Shown: one piece after another, positions 1 to 12,118 of the stretch
Numbering within the stretch: position 1 is the first letter of the stretch
Layout of the letters: each line of letters starts with the position of its first letter
Assembly (NCBI GenBank): GCA_954871525.1
Contig: OX940871.1
Location: 17,576,532-17,640,531, forward strand
From: Parietaria judaica
Lineage: Eukaryota > Streptophyta > Magnoliopsida > Rosales > Urticaceae
DNA: 64,000 nucleotides
Direction of reading: 5' to 3'
Notes under the pieces: generated by a model
Database searches by the model: none
Told to the model about the DNA's origin: nothing
Seen by the model: the letters and a program-made list of their open reading frames with translations, nothing else
Program-made: the position numbers and the translations under genes

Positions 1-2956
1 CGGGGCTAATCTCTTCATCGGAAACCTTGACCCGGTAAGTAGTCTGGAAGTTCTCGGGAGCCAAGTATTATATCAAGCTCTATGAAACTAGGTGCTAACT
101 TTGTAGCTTACTCTGATTCCTACGGCAGGATGTGGACGAGAAGCTTCTTTACGATACTTTCAGTGCTTTTGGCCCCATTGTAACAAATCCAAAGGTACTG
201 TCTCAGTCTCGATATTATAACGCTTTTATGCTGGCATCTACTAAAATTCGTGACGAATGACGAGAGCGATGGTAACAGAAACACACAGACCACCACTCTC
301 TCAAAAATCGAATCTCCTCTCACTTTGAGAGAGTTTAAGATAATTGGGTGAAAGATGATTTTCATTAATGAGAAATGACCTATTTATATGTAGGCTCCGA
401 GTGAATAACTGCCTTCTGCATATCATTTGGATCAAAGAAATCTGATGATCTAAAATCGATAGTGAGTGAGCGATCAACAATTATGAATGAACTTATGACT
501 TATCTAAGATCGAATTTAGTACATTTTCACTTTGTTCAATCAGCACAATTCTGCCGGTATACGTGTACTTTTGTAGCTATTACGCAGTTTAACCTGAAAC
601 AGTGCTCGATCTATTTATCATTACCAATTATTTGAACTTACAAAATCTATCGACATTGGATTCAGTTTTTCTAGAACTCTTTTGTGTTTATTACTGAGAA
701 TGCAGGATAGTTTTTGCATTCTAACCCTATTGAATAATTATTCTACGTTGACATGTATCGTTTCAGATAATGAGAGATCCTGATACAGGAAACTCCCGTG
801 GTTTTGGATTTATTAGCTACGACTCTTTCGAGGCATCTGATGCAGCAATCGAGGTACGCTCCTATAGAAATTATTCGCAGTTAGCAATTTATGCATGAGA
901 ATATAATAACTGAATCTGAATCCTTCAAAGGCATAGAGAGTATGTCATTAGTCCCGGTAAACTGTTCAATGCTAAGTCCAGTGAGAATCAAGCAATGTCG
1001 CCAGCTGTTTTTTCTTCCCGGCAATTGTCTATATTGATATATTTTTATAATTCTCATACCCTCAGAAATGTTATAGAAAGAAGAGAAAGAAAAACAGTAC
1101 ATTGACTCAAGGGGTGATTTCTTCTGTTGTTGCAGGCAATGACCGGGCAATATCTATGCAACCGTCAAATAACAGTGTCATATGCGTATAAGAAAGACAC
1201 TAAAGGAGAGCGTCACGGTACCCCGGCAGGTGAGCTTCTTCTTTACGGATACACATCGATGTGGTGTGGGAGTATAAATTTTTTATTTTTCCAATAATAA
1301 TAAATGTGCCATCTTGCTATAAAAGTTTTTAAATATGCATATTGCATCACAATATCTGTTTTTTCTCTTTTCCTGGTGAAAGACATGATATAATCATCAC
1401 TTCATAAAGAGCCCTTAGGCCTCGTATATAGAACTTCGAAAATTTGAAGAAAAGTAGAAAAAAAATTAAATGAATCCCATTTTTATTTTATTTCGTTTGA
1501 AACCTCATCTTGCTAGTATTTTTTCTTTCTCAAAAAAGGTAAGTTCCAAACCCGCAATAGCCTTAATGAATCTTCATTTATACTCATTTTATTCGTGTTC
1601 GGATATCTATATACTCATTTTATTCGTATCAAATGAATCTTCATCACCGTAATGAGCTAGGAAACCCCGACCCCACCCCCATTGATCGTACTTTACTTTG
1701 CCCTTGAAGCCTGACCTAATTTACCTTTTGCAGCAAGAAGAGAACCTTTTAAATAAATATTTTGCTTCAAGTGGCGGGATTCGATTCTTTGAGTCATAGC
1801 CTTTTTAAAATAAATGTTTCATGATTGCAGAGAGAGTTTTGGCTGCAAGCAATCCCACATCGAAGAGCCGACCTCACACGATGTTTGCCAGCGGACCTCC
1901 ATCGCTCTCCAATGGTGTGCTAGCTAATGGGGGAATGGGCGCTCCAATGCCTCCACGTCCGTTTTCCAACGGCGCCATTCCTCCACCCATGATACTCCCG
2001 CCTCACCCTCCGCCGCCCCAACTTATGTCCTTCCAACCCATGCAGGTATCCATCAGCTTTTTGCGCCAAATGAAACAAAAAATTTGGATGCATTTTCTAC
2101 TTTAAATAGCCATGTGTTTGTGATACATTGAAAACGGTATAAAATCCGATACCAAATTATGTTCTCGTCGAAAACTGAAATTAAAATAGTCATTGCTTTT
2201 CCAGCCAATTCAGGTTGAGTAAAGTTTATACCGAACACCGATTTAGAAACTGAATTAATTTTCTTTTTGGGTTTCTACTCTCAAGTAGTTATGTGTTTGG
2301 TGTCCCACAGAAACCAATTTGAGACACGGTACCAGTTCCGGTTTTCATTAAACACCAAATCCGAACACCCAACATAAGTTTAAAGCATTAGTACGAATTT
2401 GTTTTAGGGTTTTTTTTATTAATTTATAAATTGGACAGTCAGTTTGTAATCTGTTGCTCACTAGTAACTTATTTCACCGTTAAAAATGATTTTAGGATGA
2501 AAAACGACTGAGAATTATTCTTTTTATTAATGCCGATTTTGTAACAAAATTTGTATTTAATATCAAGTCATTAATTTAAGATTCCATAAAATTCGGAACC
2601 TACACCAGTTTGTAAACTGATAAATGAAGATACCTGATTTTTACCCATTGAGACACCAAATAATTCAATTCCATTGTTATATGTCCACATAAAACCGATT
2701 TTCCCCGTAACTGCAGATGCAGGGTCAGCAACAGTGGCAGGGTCAACATGGTCAAATGCTCCCGCCACCCTCCATGCCTCCGCCTCCGATGCAATACCGG
2801 CCACTGCCGAACATGATGCCACCGCCGCCACCTCAGCAAGGCGCGCCGATGCCCCAAAGGTCGCTTCCTCCACCAATGGGGATGGCCCCACCGCCTAACT
2901 GGCGGCCCCCGCCGCCACCCCAGCAGAGACCGCCGCTGGGCCCTCCCCAAATCTGA
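1..2956 (+). CDS. SF3B4: Splicing factor 3B subunit 4 (SF3B4/SAP49) homologue, 3' part, spliced
   Basis: This is an RNA-binding subunit of the U2 snRNP SF3b complex, which acts in the nucleus in branch-site recognition. Six exons are readable: 1-34, 129-194, 767-853, 1136-1229, 1831-2045 and 2717-2956. All have GT-AG borders and compatible phases, and they give 244 residues to a TGA stop. The gene enters from the left edge at the start of the second RRM. RNP2 (LFIGNL) lies in the first exon and RNP1 (RGFGFISY) in the third. The usual RRM2 tail ([17 protein letters not shown]) follows, then a long Pro/Met/Gln-rich C-terminus (exons 5-6), as in SF3B4 of animals and plants. RRM1 and the start lie outside the window. 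No frameshift or internal stop is seen. Intron 5 (about 670 bp) is AT-rich and holds only transposon-like debris. Confidence 0.95.
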
Positions 2957-4405
2957 GATTTTTTTTGTCTCAGCTGTTTTTTGCCCATTATTATTGTAGC
3001 ATATTCTGTTAAAGTAGCAATCTTGCAGTAGTTTGTCCGAATCATTATCACTTTCAGATAGTCACATAATCTACAAGCTGATTCTGAATTGCTCTCGCTT
3101 TACAACTTTAGGGTTTCTGTTATGTCATTCATTCCCTGATGCAACAACAGGCATGTCCAAAGAATCGACATACATATATGACACTTTCTGTTTTAAATGT
3201 CTAATCTCTGATTTCATTTTTTTCTTTCTTTCTCATTATTTGATTGAGATTAGATTAGTTACTATCAAACATAGTACTTTTCTTGAGGTCATTTCAAATC
3301 AAAATAGCTGGTTTATATGAAGGAATATTGGATGAGTAACCTCCAGATTATGTGTGTAATTCAAATTCCCAGTTTATTATTTGTAAACTTTTCTTAAAAA
3401 GTATTCTCACATATTGATATCGAACGGCAAGGTGGTTGCGGTTAGAAACAAAACCGGAACCAAACTACAAAACATGTAGACCCAAATTTGTTTGGTAAAC
3501 TGCGGAATACGGTGGTAGACGGATCCAGTTGAAACCCAGCCAAGGAATACCGACGACGAGCACCTACTTTCACTATAACCTACCCGTCTAAAGACCTATA
3601 TTGATTGGATACTTTGTGCACGGAATTCACTTAAAAAGCCAAACTTGCAATCAAACTGCTTTATCATTTATCCAATTTGACAATACCTCTGGAACGATAT
3701 CGCTCTTATTAACTTCCCGGGAAGAAAAAAAAGTGCGAAAAAATATTTTCTTAGAATTTATGATCAATCAAGAAAATTGGACCAAATTCGGATGAAACTA
3801 AATATTGCATAGTTAGCTTTTTCTTTCTTTCTTTTTGATTTTTTTTCCGATTATTTCTGATTGTTAATCTTGTCCTTAAAATGTAAGAAAGTTAATTTTT
3901 ACAATTAGTTAACTTGGTAAAGTATTTTTTTTCATCATGTTTTTCTATATCAATTATCTGCTTCTTGAGAGATGATGAAATTAGAACATGTGTATTTTAT
4001 TTATTTTGGTTAGATTATTGACTGCAAAAGCAGGACAGACAGAGATGGCTTCGTCAAAAAAAAAAAAAAAAGACAGATATATAGGCATTGCAAGCCAAAC
4101 GGAGTGGCCAGTGTCGGAACCTCTAAATAACTAATTTCTCATATCCCAAAGCCCAATCTAACGGTCCAGAAATAATCATAATAATGCTTTTTTATTTATT
4201 TTGTGAAGCGTGCTTCATAAATCATAAAACAGAGATAGATTAGATACGTAGAATCCGGAAGATTAGTAAATTGAGGAATTCCATTCCAAGGCTGTTTCTT
4301 TTCTTGAGTTTAGTAAGGAATCTCTGCATTCTGATACCGTGTCATCTCTCTCACGTCAAATAAAATCTATCTAAGACCTTAACGATAATTGGTATTAAAA
4401 TAATG
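2957..4405. other. SF3B4 3' UTR and AT-rich intergenic DNA
   Basis: The first few hundred bases after the stop must carry the 3' UTR of the SF3B4 gene, but I could not fix a poly(A) site. The rest is AT-rich, with a poly(A) run near 4055, and I see no supported gene. Short ORFs here lack any recognisable domain. Confidence 0.5.
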
Positions 4406-4410
4406 AATAC

Positions 4411-4707
4411 TGTTATACATAAGATGAAATGCTCATATAAGTACCATTTATTTGTGTTTATTATGCATTGGTAACATTAGTCAACAATTGTATGCTCTTA
4501 ATTTAGTATAAATACCTTCTAAGTGGATGAATAAAATTCACCTTCACATTTCTACACTTACATTTATCTCACTCTTATCTTACTCCAAATTCTCTCTATC
4601 TTCTCTTCCATAAATCATATCCCACACTCATCCATTATACCATATACCCATCACCAAATTTCTTACCACTTAAAATCAATGTGCAAAAGTTAAGTAATTT
4701 TACAACA
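4411..4707 (+). repeat. 5' LTR of copia-1
   Basis: It is 297 bp long, starts TG and ends CA, and is the same length as the copy at 10344. TATAAATA at 4507-4514 is a likely TATA box for element transcription. Confidence 0.95.
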
Positions 4708-4722
4708 CGTTATCAGCACGAT
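4708..4722 (+). other. Primer-binding-site region of copia-1
   Basis: Directly after the 5' LTR the sequence reads CGTTATCAGCACGATC. It resembles the initiator-tRNA-Met complement (TATCAG core) used by many plant copia elements. The match was judged by eye only. Confidence 0.5.
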
Positions 4723-4800
4723 CACTCTACAGTAAGTTCAGAACACGGTATATTAAACTGTGGACTGAAAATTTTATGATTATTAATTATTGTTGTATAA

Positions 4801-5063
4801 CATCATATTACTATATACAGAGGCTTTGCCACCTTATAGTAATGTGATGAGATTTACGATAATTAACTTTCTTTTATGTGGTTTACGATTATTAAACTTT
4901 GTTTATGTACCACATCATTTTATTATATATAGGAGGCTCTGCTACCTTCTAATAAAATGATGTGATTTACATCTAATAATTATTTATCTTTAGTTAATAA
5001 CAATATGCATAACATCATTTTATTATATATAGAAGGCTCTGCCACCTTCTAATAAAATGATGT
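4801..5063 (+). repeat. Three hairpin-forming repeats in the copia-1 leader
   Basis: Three copies of a stem-loop lie at 4801-4849, 4911-4964 and 5012-5063, about 100-110 bp apart. The outer stems are 15 pairs with one G-U, 15 Watson-Crick pairs and 14 Watson-Crick pairs. An inner stem (AGRAGG with CCTTCT) forms in copies 2 and 3 and partly in copy 1, closing a conserved loop CTYTGCYA. Between copies 1 and 2 the outer stem differs by two compensating double changes (A-T to T-A and C-G to T-A) plus one G-U/A-U change. This implies selection on RNA or DNA folding rather than on sequence. The function is unknown. Confidence 0.85.
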
Positions 5064-5209
5064 GATCTACATTGAAATTAGTCTTAACTTCTTAATTTTA
5101 ATATTTTTATGTTTAAGCATATCTCTGAAATGTTTGTCTATTTTTACATCTCATTTTATGACATTACATCATTAATATAATCTTAGCATTTAATTACATT
5201 GTGTTAGTG

Positions 5210-5440
5210 TGTTTCCAACCGATATATAGCGGGTATAAACGGCTAGTTTTTACACTATAAATACAAGGTTATTAAACCATACAAAAATCACATCTCTTAT
5301 TCTACCTCATATTTTTCTCTCCAAGTTTAGCCAATAAAAATGACTAGACTAATGTTAGTTTTTGTAGCCATAATGATCTTTGTATTTAATGTTAGTATTT
5401 TCATCTTTCATATTACACCGGAGGAATTTTATTTTTCTTA
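5210..5440 (+). other. Possible captured host promoter and signal-peptide start in the copia-1 leader
   Basis: Between the hairpins and gag lies a TATA-like CACTATAAATACAAGG (about 5264-5279), then a leader-like stretch and an ATG at 5340. This opens a 33-codon ORF whose N-terminus (MTRLMLVFVAIMIFVF) is a strong secretory signal. It ends at a TAA near 5440. A plausible donor (TTAGTATTTTC) follows the hydrophobic stretch, which matches where introns fall in many small secreted plant proteins. A promoter plus first exon taken from a host gene is an inference. The alternative is chance or a normal part of this retrotransposon lineage. Confidence 0.35.
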
Positions 5441-5547
5441 AAGATGGTTGTATTCATGTATCTTGCTTTATTATTTACAATCTTTGTAGACTTTTATATT
5501 CTGAACTAAATCTAATGAAATATTTTATTTTCATGTTAGTTCTCACC

Positions 5548-6572
5548 ATGTCAAACTTGGTAAAGCTTGAATTCAGTCCTCTCATGATTAGTGGAAACAA
5601 CTATATGCCATGGACGGTGGATATAGAGATGTATTTGGAATCAATGAATCTGTTGGAGACACTCCAAGCAGAGAATAACTCTTCGAGGACGGACAAGGCT
5701 AGATCATTGATCTTCCTTCGTCGCCATCTTGATGAAATATTGAAAAATGAGTATCTCATTGTAAAAGATCCTAGTCAGTTGTGGAAGGATCTCAAAGAAA
5801 GATATGATCAACAGAGGGATGTGTTGCTCCCTTTATACCGTGATGAATGGACCGCTTTACGGTTCCAGGACTTTAAAAAAGTAAGTGATTATAACTCTGC
5901 GATGTTCAGAATAGTGACCCACCTGAGATTTTGTGGGGTTACTGTAACAAATACTGAAATGCTGGAAAAGACTTTTTCCACTTTCCATGCTTCAAATGTG
6001 ACCTTGCAACAACAATACCGTGTCCGGGGTTTTCAAAATTATTCTGAACTAAATACTTGTCTCCTCATTGCAGAAAAAAATAATGAGCTGTTAATAAAAA
6101 TCACCGATCTCGCCCGACCGGCTCAAAAGCGCTTCCTGAAGCAAACGCTATCAACTCAGATGAGCCTGAGCCTAATAACTATTTTCAGGGTCGAGACCGA
6201 GGCCGAGGCCGAGGTCGTGGTCGTAGTTATGGACGTGGACGAGGTGGTTATAATCCCTCTTACAAGTCCGCTAACTATTATAATAAAAATCAGCAACACG
6301 GGAGAAGCCACGATGACCCCTCTAGAAAGGGAAAAAAGATGATCTCCCCAATAGGCTCTGAAACCACTTGTTTCAGATGTGGCACTAAAGGGCACTGGTC
6401 AGGAGTTTGCCGAGCCCCACCACACTTATGCATACTCTACCAAGAGTCCATGATGGGGAAAGGGAAAGAGAAAGAGGTCAACTTTATTGACCAGAACGAA
6501 TCCACTCGTCTCGAAGCATCCGACTTCACAGTGATTTCATTGACACAATTGGCGATTTCACTGAACAAGTGA
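5548..6572 (+). pseudogene. copia-1 gag with CCHC zinc knuckle, frameshifted
   Basis: Capsid-type gag of a plant copia element. I take the start at ATG 5548 (MSNLVKLEF) because the capsid homology begins there; the frame is open further upstream without similarity. The region with NYMPWTVDIEMYL and LWKDLKERYDQQ is typical of plant copia gag. The reading frame slips once near 6096-6100, in an A-run, and downstream homology continues in another frame. That frame carries an RG-rich stretch (about 6195-6250) and the knuckle CFRCGTKGHWSGVC (CX2CX4HX4C, 6369-6410). It ends at a TGA at 6570-6572. Gag would form the cytoplasmic virus-like particle. This copy is broken. Confidence 0.85.
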
Positions 6573-6686
6573 CTTATGGAAACTAATATGCATTATGAAA
6601 TTACTTTTGAGAATGAAGCCCAATGGTCCGATGTTTGTTTGTCTTTTCTGTTTTTGTAAAATATGTCATGAACCTCTAATTTTAAG

Positions 6687-9600
6687 GTGTGCAATAGACT
6701 AATGCTCGTGTTTAATTATCTTTCTTATCAAAATTTGTGTTTGTTTTTAGTTAAAGTTTTTCAAATGGACAAAGGTAATCGTGAAGCTGAAAATTTTTGT
6801 ATACTCGACTGTGGAACGACACACACAATATTGAAGGATAAAAAGTTTTTCTCAAACATAAAATCAACACAAGCTAGTGTGGATACAATATCAGGTCCTG
6901 TATATATGGTTGAAGGAGTTGGTAAAGCAAATTTTACATTACCAAATGGCACAATGTTTACCATAAACAATGCCTTATTCTCCCCAAGATCCAAAAGAAA
7001 CATGTTAAGTTTCAAGGATATATATTCTCATGAATTTGATACTCTGCAACTGAGAACGCCAGGAAATATATGTTTATCATAATGTATAAATTGGGGAAGA
7101 AATACTTACATGAAAAACTACCAATGCTCCCTAAAGGATTGCATTTTACGTATATAAGTGCAATTGAATCGAATATGGCAGTTGCCAAACCTTCAATATT
7201 TACCGTATGGCATGACCGACTAGGTCATCCAGGTTCAACCATGATGCGAAAAATTATTGAAAATACACATGGGCATCCATTGAAGGACCAGAATATCCCT
7301 CAAGGAAAAATATTCCAATGTAACGCTTGTTCTCTTGGAAAGTTAATCATAAGACCTTCACCGGGAAAAGTTGAAACAGAATCACCTATATTCCTTGAGC
7401 ATATTCAAGGTGATATATGTGGTCCAATTCATCCACAGTGTGGACCATTTTGATACTTCATGGTATTGATAGATGCCTCTAGCAAATGGTCATATGTGTG
7501 CCTGTTATCAACTCGCAATATGGCATTTGCTAAATTACTCGCTCAGATAATCAAATTGCGAGCTCAATTTCCCGATCACACAATCAAGAAAATAAGACTT
7601 GATAATGCCGGTGAATTCACATCCCAGGCATTCGATGATTATTGTATGTCAGTTGGGATTGATGTTGAGCATCCTGTTGCTCATGTTCACACACAAAATG
7701 GTATGGCTGAATTATTGATCAAGCGCCTCCAGCTTATTGCTAGACCATTGATAATGAGAACAATGCTTCCTACTTCAGTATGGGGTCATACATTATTACA
7801 TGTTGCGACATTAATTCGCATCAGACCAAGTGCATATCATAAATACTCCCCGGTGCAACTTGTATTCGATCAAGAACCAAATATATCTCATCTAAGGATT
7901 TTTGGTTGTGCTGTGTACGTGCCTATTGCACCACCCCAAAGAACAAAGATGGGGCCTCAGAGAAGTCTTGGTATTTATGTAGGCTTTGAAAGCCCATCTA
8001 TTGTTAAATACCTTGAACCTCATACTAGGAATATTTGCACAGCTCATTTTGCTGATTACCACTTTGATGAAGAAAATTTCCCAGCACTAGGGGGAGAAAG
8101 AAAACAGCTGGAAAGAGAAATTACATGGTCTGTACCAACATTGTTGCATCTTGATCCTTACACAAAAGAATGTGAAGGAAAAGTTCAAAGAATTTTGCAT
8201 TTACAAGATGTAGCAAATCAACTTCCTGATGCATTTACGGATACAAAAAGAATGACTAAATCTCATATACCAGTTGAGAGTGCTCCTGCTCAAATTGAAA
8301 TTCCGATAAGGAAAATTGAAAATAAAGTCATCCATGAAAGCACAACACGCCTGAAGCGTGGGAGACCACTCGGTTCCAAAGATAAAAATGCTCGTAAAAG
8401 AAAAGGAGCAGAGCAAAATGACCTCAATACGGAGGAACATATTCCTAAAGAAATACGGGATGAGGAAAATCAAGAAATTTTGATTAATTATGCCAGTACG
8501 GGTATAATGTGGAACCAAAATATGGACATCGATGATGCACTCTGTTATAGTTTGGCATGCGATGTTATGGATGAAAATAATGGAGATCCTAAAACCACGG
8601 TCTGTTCCCGAATGTAAAAATAGACGCGATTGGGCTGAATAGAAAAAGGCTATTGATGTTGAATTAGAATCACTTAAAACACAAAATGTTTTTGGTCCTA
8701 TAGTTCTCACACCTCAAGATGTGAGACCTGCTGGATACAAATGGGTATTTTTACGAAAGAGAAATGAGAAAAATGAGATTGTGAGATACAAAGCTCGACT
8801 TGTTGCACAAGGTTTTTCTCAAAGGCCCGGAATTGACTTTGAGGAAACGTATTCTCCTGTCATGGATGGAATTACATTCAGATAATTTATCAGTCTAATT
8901 GTTCATGAGAAACTGAATATGCACCTCATGGATGTTGTTACCGCTTATTTGTACGGATCGCTTGATATTGATATTTACATGAGAATCCCTGAAGGATTTA
9001 AAATGCCTGAAGCATCAAGTTCAAAACCCAGAGAAAAATATTCAATCAAATTACAAAGGTCTCTATATGGATTAAAGCAATCCGGACGCATGTGGTGCGA
9101 CCGACTAAGCGAATATTTATTACGAAAATGATATGTCAACGACCCTCTTTGCCCTTGCATTTTTATCAAGAAAACAACATCTGGTTGTGTGATTATCGTT
9201 GTCTATGTTGATGATTTAAATATCATTGGGACCAATGAAGAGATTCGGGAAGTAATCTCTTACTTAAAGAAAGAATTCGAAATGAAAGACCTTGGGAAAA
9301 CAAAGTATTGGCTCGGTTTGCAAATTGAGCACTTGCAAAGTGGGATACTTGTGCATCAATCAAATTACACGAGAAGAATCTTGAAGAGATTCAATATGTT
9401 TAAATCAAATCCATTGAGTACCCCAATGGTCGTGAGGTCCCTTGATGTAGGAAAGGATCCATATCGTCCATTTGAGGAATCCAAAGAGATTCTTGGTCCA
9501 GAAGTACCATATTTCAGTGCAATTGGAGCTCTTATGTACCTTGCTAATTGTACTCGATCGGATATAGCTTTTGCTGTTAATTTGTTAGCAAGATTCAGTT

Positions 9601-10193
9601 CAGCTCCTACTAAAAGACACTGGAACGGAATTAAACATGTATTTCGTTATCTTGAAGGAACAATTGATTTGGGATTATTTTATCCTAACAATACGAAACC
9701 AGTTTTGATTGGCTATGCAGATGCAGGTTATTTGTCATATCCACACAAACGGAGATCCCAAGCGGGGTATGTGTTTACATGTGGAGGGACTGTAATTTCT
9801 TGGCGCTCTCAGAAACAAACACTCGTGACGACATCATCAAACCATGCCGAGGTCATCGCGTTGCATGAAGCTAGTCGTGAGTGTGTATGGTTGAGATCAA
9901 TTACGCAACACATTAGGACCACAAGTGGTTTTTCACCAATCATTGATCCCATCACAGTTTACGAAGATAATGTTGCGTGTGTTGCTCAGATGAATGAAGG
10001 ATTTATCAAGAGTAACAGAACAAAGCATGTTCCTCCGAAGTTCTTTTCGTTTACTCAAGAACTGGAAAAGAACAATGTCATCATTATCCAATATGTTCGT
10101 TCCAGTGAGAACTCGACAGATCTCTTCACAAAGGCGCTCCCTACTTCAACTTTCAAAAAACATGTTCATGACATCGGGATGCGAAGACTATAA
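6687..10193 (+). pseudogene. copia-1 pol (protease, integrase, RT, RNase H), broken
   Basis: Domains are in copia order. The protease has LDCGTTHTIL near 6810, with Cys where the active-site motif normally has Ser. The integrase zinc-binding region (HDRLGHPG) is near 7210. The integrase core has FMVLIDASSKW, RLDNAGEF and NGMAELLIKRL supplying the three acidic residues. Reverse transcriptase spans about 8600-9600, with YVDD near 9205. RNase H begins at GYADAGY near 9710. Lesions: a frame change near 7040-7080, a stop at 7451-7453, a frame change near 8590, and stops at 8640, 8883 and 9129. The segment 9189-10193 is still open and runs to a natural stop. The enzyme set would copy and integrate the element, but not from this copy. 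Confidence 0.92.
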
Positions 10194-10332
10194 AATTTAT
10201 CACCATGTCAGCATAAGGGGGAGCTTTACGTGGCTGCACTCTTTTTCCCTTACTTTGGTTTTTTTTATCCCACTGGGTTTTTCTTAGTAAGGTTTTTAAT
10301 GAGGCAGCATATACATGTAAATAATGAGCATT

Positions 10333-10343
10333 CCAAGGGGGAG
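10333..10343 (+). other. Polypurine tract of copia-1
   Basis: CCAAGGGGGAG lies directly before the 3' LTR, where the plus-strand primer is expected. A second purine run (AAGGGGGAG) lies near 10216. Confidence 0.8.
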
Positions 10344-10640
10344 TGTTATAGATAAGATGAAATGCTCATATAAGTACCAATTATTTGTGTTTATTATGCA
10401 TTGGTAACATTAATCAACAATTGTATGCTCTCAATTTAGTATAAATACCCCCTAAGTGAATGAATAAAATTCACCCTCACATTTCTGCACTTAGATTTAT
10501 CTCACTCTTATCTTACTCCAAATTCTCTCTATCTTCTCTTCCATAAATCATATCCCACACTCATCCATTATACCATATACCCATCACCAAATTTCTTACC
10601 ACTTATAATCAATGTGCAAAAGTTAAGTAAGTTTACAACA
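10344..10640 (+). repeat. 3' LTR of copia-1
   Basis: Same length and ends as the 5' LTR, with about 12 substitutions and no indel seen. It is followed directly by the target duplicate AATAC. Confidence 0.95.
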
Positions 10641-10713
10641 AATACATAATATTTTGGTCTAGTGTTTTTTTCTTCTTTTCTTTCTACACTCTAATCTTAC
10701 GTACTTAGCAACT

Positions 10714-11911
10714 TAGGGCTGTAATAATAACCGGTATGCGGTTTTAAATCCGCATCCGTATCAGATTTTAAAATCCGAATCCGGAATCCGGATATGGGTA
10801 CCCGGATCCGTATCCGATTTTAAAATCCAAAATCCAGATACGGGTACCCGGATCCGGATTTAAAACCGGATACGGGTTTTGTTATATTTAAAAATTCGGA
10901 TACTCGTATGCGGTTTAACACCCGGTTTATTTTCATTTTTTTTATTCAATTTTTAAGGTTTCTCATGTCTCAATAGTCAATACTCATTACTCACTCTTCC
11001 TTCAAGTCGACATTTCATTTCATTTTTATTTTCATATGTAATAGATTTGTACGGTTTTTTGGTGGTTGTTAGTTGAGAGTCCGGGTTCTAAATATCGATA
11101 ACGTTTTGCACTCTCCAATTTACAGATATATCGCTTGCCGAAGGGCATGCCGATGAATAAATTTGAAGAAAAAGATATATCGCTTGCCGAGAATATCGCA
11201 TAATTTCATGGACATATTGTTTGCCGATCAAAATATCGGCGGATATATTTGAAAATATTGTTAGTATTTCAATCATATTTTTTTTATAGTTTCTAAATTA
11301 CCAAAATATGACACATAGTTATAGCCTAGAAAACACTCATAAATCATAATATAACATAAAAGTCATACGTCGTAACATAATATCGATATAACATAAAATA
11401 AGCTAGGCATTATAATAAAGTCATAGAGTACAAACATAAATATGAAGCACGATTTTAAATGAAGATATCGATGTTGTTTCGCAGTCTTTTTTTTATACGG
11501 ATATGTCGACGCTTACCGACGGATATCGTATCGCACTTCTCATTTTCTGGTCACGTTGTGGATATATCGAAGACATATCCGGTTATTTAAAACCATGGTT
11601 GAGATAATGTCAACATATGTACGGTTTTTATGGTGGTTGAGAAATGAGACATACGTTTTAACATCCTTTTTTTTTCTTTTTCTAAACCGGATCCGGGTAG
11701 AATTCCGGATATCCGGATAATATCCGAATCCGAATTTCAAAACTGGATATGGATAATTAAATAGGGTTTTGAAAATAGGTATCCGGATTTCTGGGTATCC
11801 GGATTTTCGGATCCGGATACGGGTAGTGATTTTCGGATACCCAAAAATCCGGATCCGGATACGCGGGATAGTTCCAAAATACCGGATATCCGTTCCGGTG
11901 TTACAGCCCTA
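10714..11911. mobile_element. hAT-type non-autonomous transposon
   Basis: Terminal inverted repeat TAGGGCTGTAA at the left and TTACAGCCCTA at the right. The 7-bp direct repeat AGCAACT flanks it at 10707-10713 and 11912-11918; hAT elements normally make 8 bp. Both subterminal regions are packed with short GGATCCGGATA/TATCCGGAT motifs in both orientations, the usual pattern for transposase-binding regions in hAT MITEs. No transposase coding is visible in its 1.2 kb. Confidence 0.85.
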
Positions 11912-12118
11912 AGCAACTAGCAAGGTCCTTTAGGGATAATAACAGGACTTTGTTTATTTTGGGATAATAACTATAAAAGGACTTCAGTTATATTACCATC
12001 AAAGGTAATCAAGTTGTCTAAAAAATTTGAAAGAAAATTTAAAAATAGAATATTTTAGAGATGACACATGTCTAGATGTAGGGGAGAAATAGAAACAAAC
12101 AAAAAACACTGTGTTTTC

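Larger units (their letters stand above)
4406..10645 (+). mobile_element. Ty1/copia LTR retrotransposon, full length but defective (copia-1)
   Basis: A complete structural element of about 6.2 kb. It has two 297-bp LTRs beginning TGTTATA and ending ACAACA (4411-4707 and 10344-10640), flanked by the 5-bp target duplication AATAC (4406-4410 and 10641-10645). The internal order is gag with a CCHC knuckle, protease, integrase, reverse transcriptase and RNase H, which is the copia order. I count 12 substitutions between the LTRs by eye (about 4 percent), so the insertion is not recent. At least three frameshifts and four in-frame stops make it unable to encode its own proteins. Its leader of about 840 bp is unusual (see the hairpin and captured-segment entries). 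Confidence 0.95.

Noticed and set aside
2571..3051. Several antisense ORFs across SF3B4 exon 6
   Set aside because: They mirror the Pro-rich coding on the plus strand. Their Gly/Trp/Arg-rich composition is what the complement of Pro-rich codons gives.
8201..8710. 169-codon minus-strand ORF inside copia-1
   Set aside because: Antisense to the integrase/RT region of pol and without a domain.
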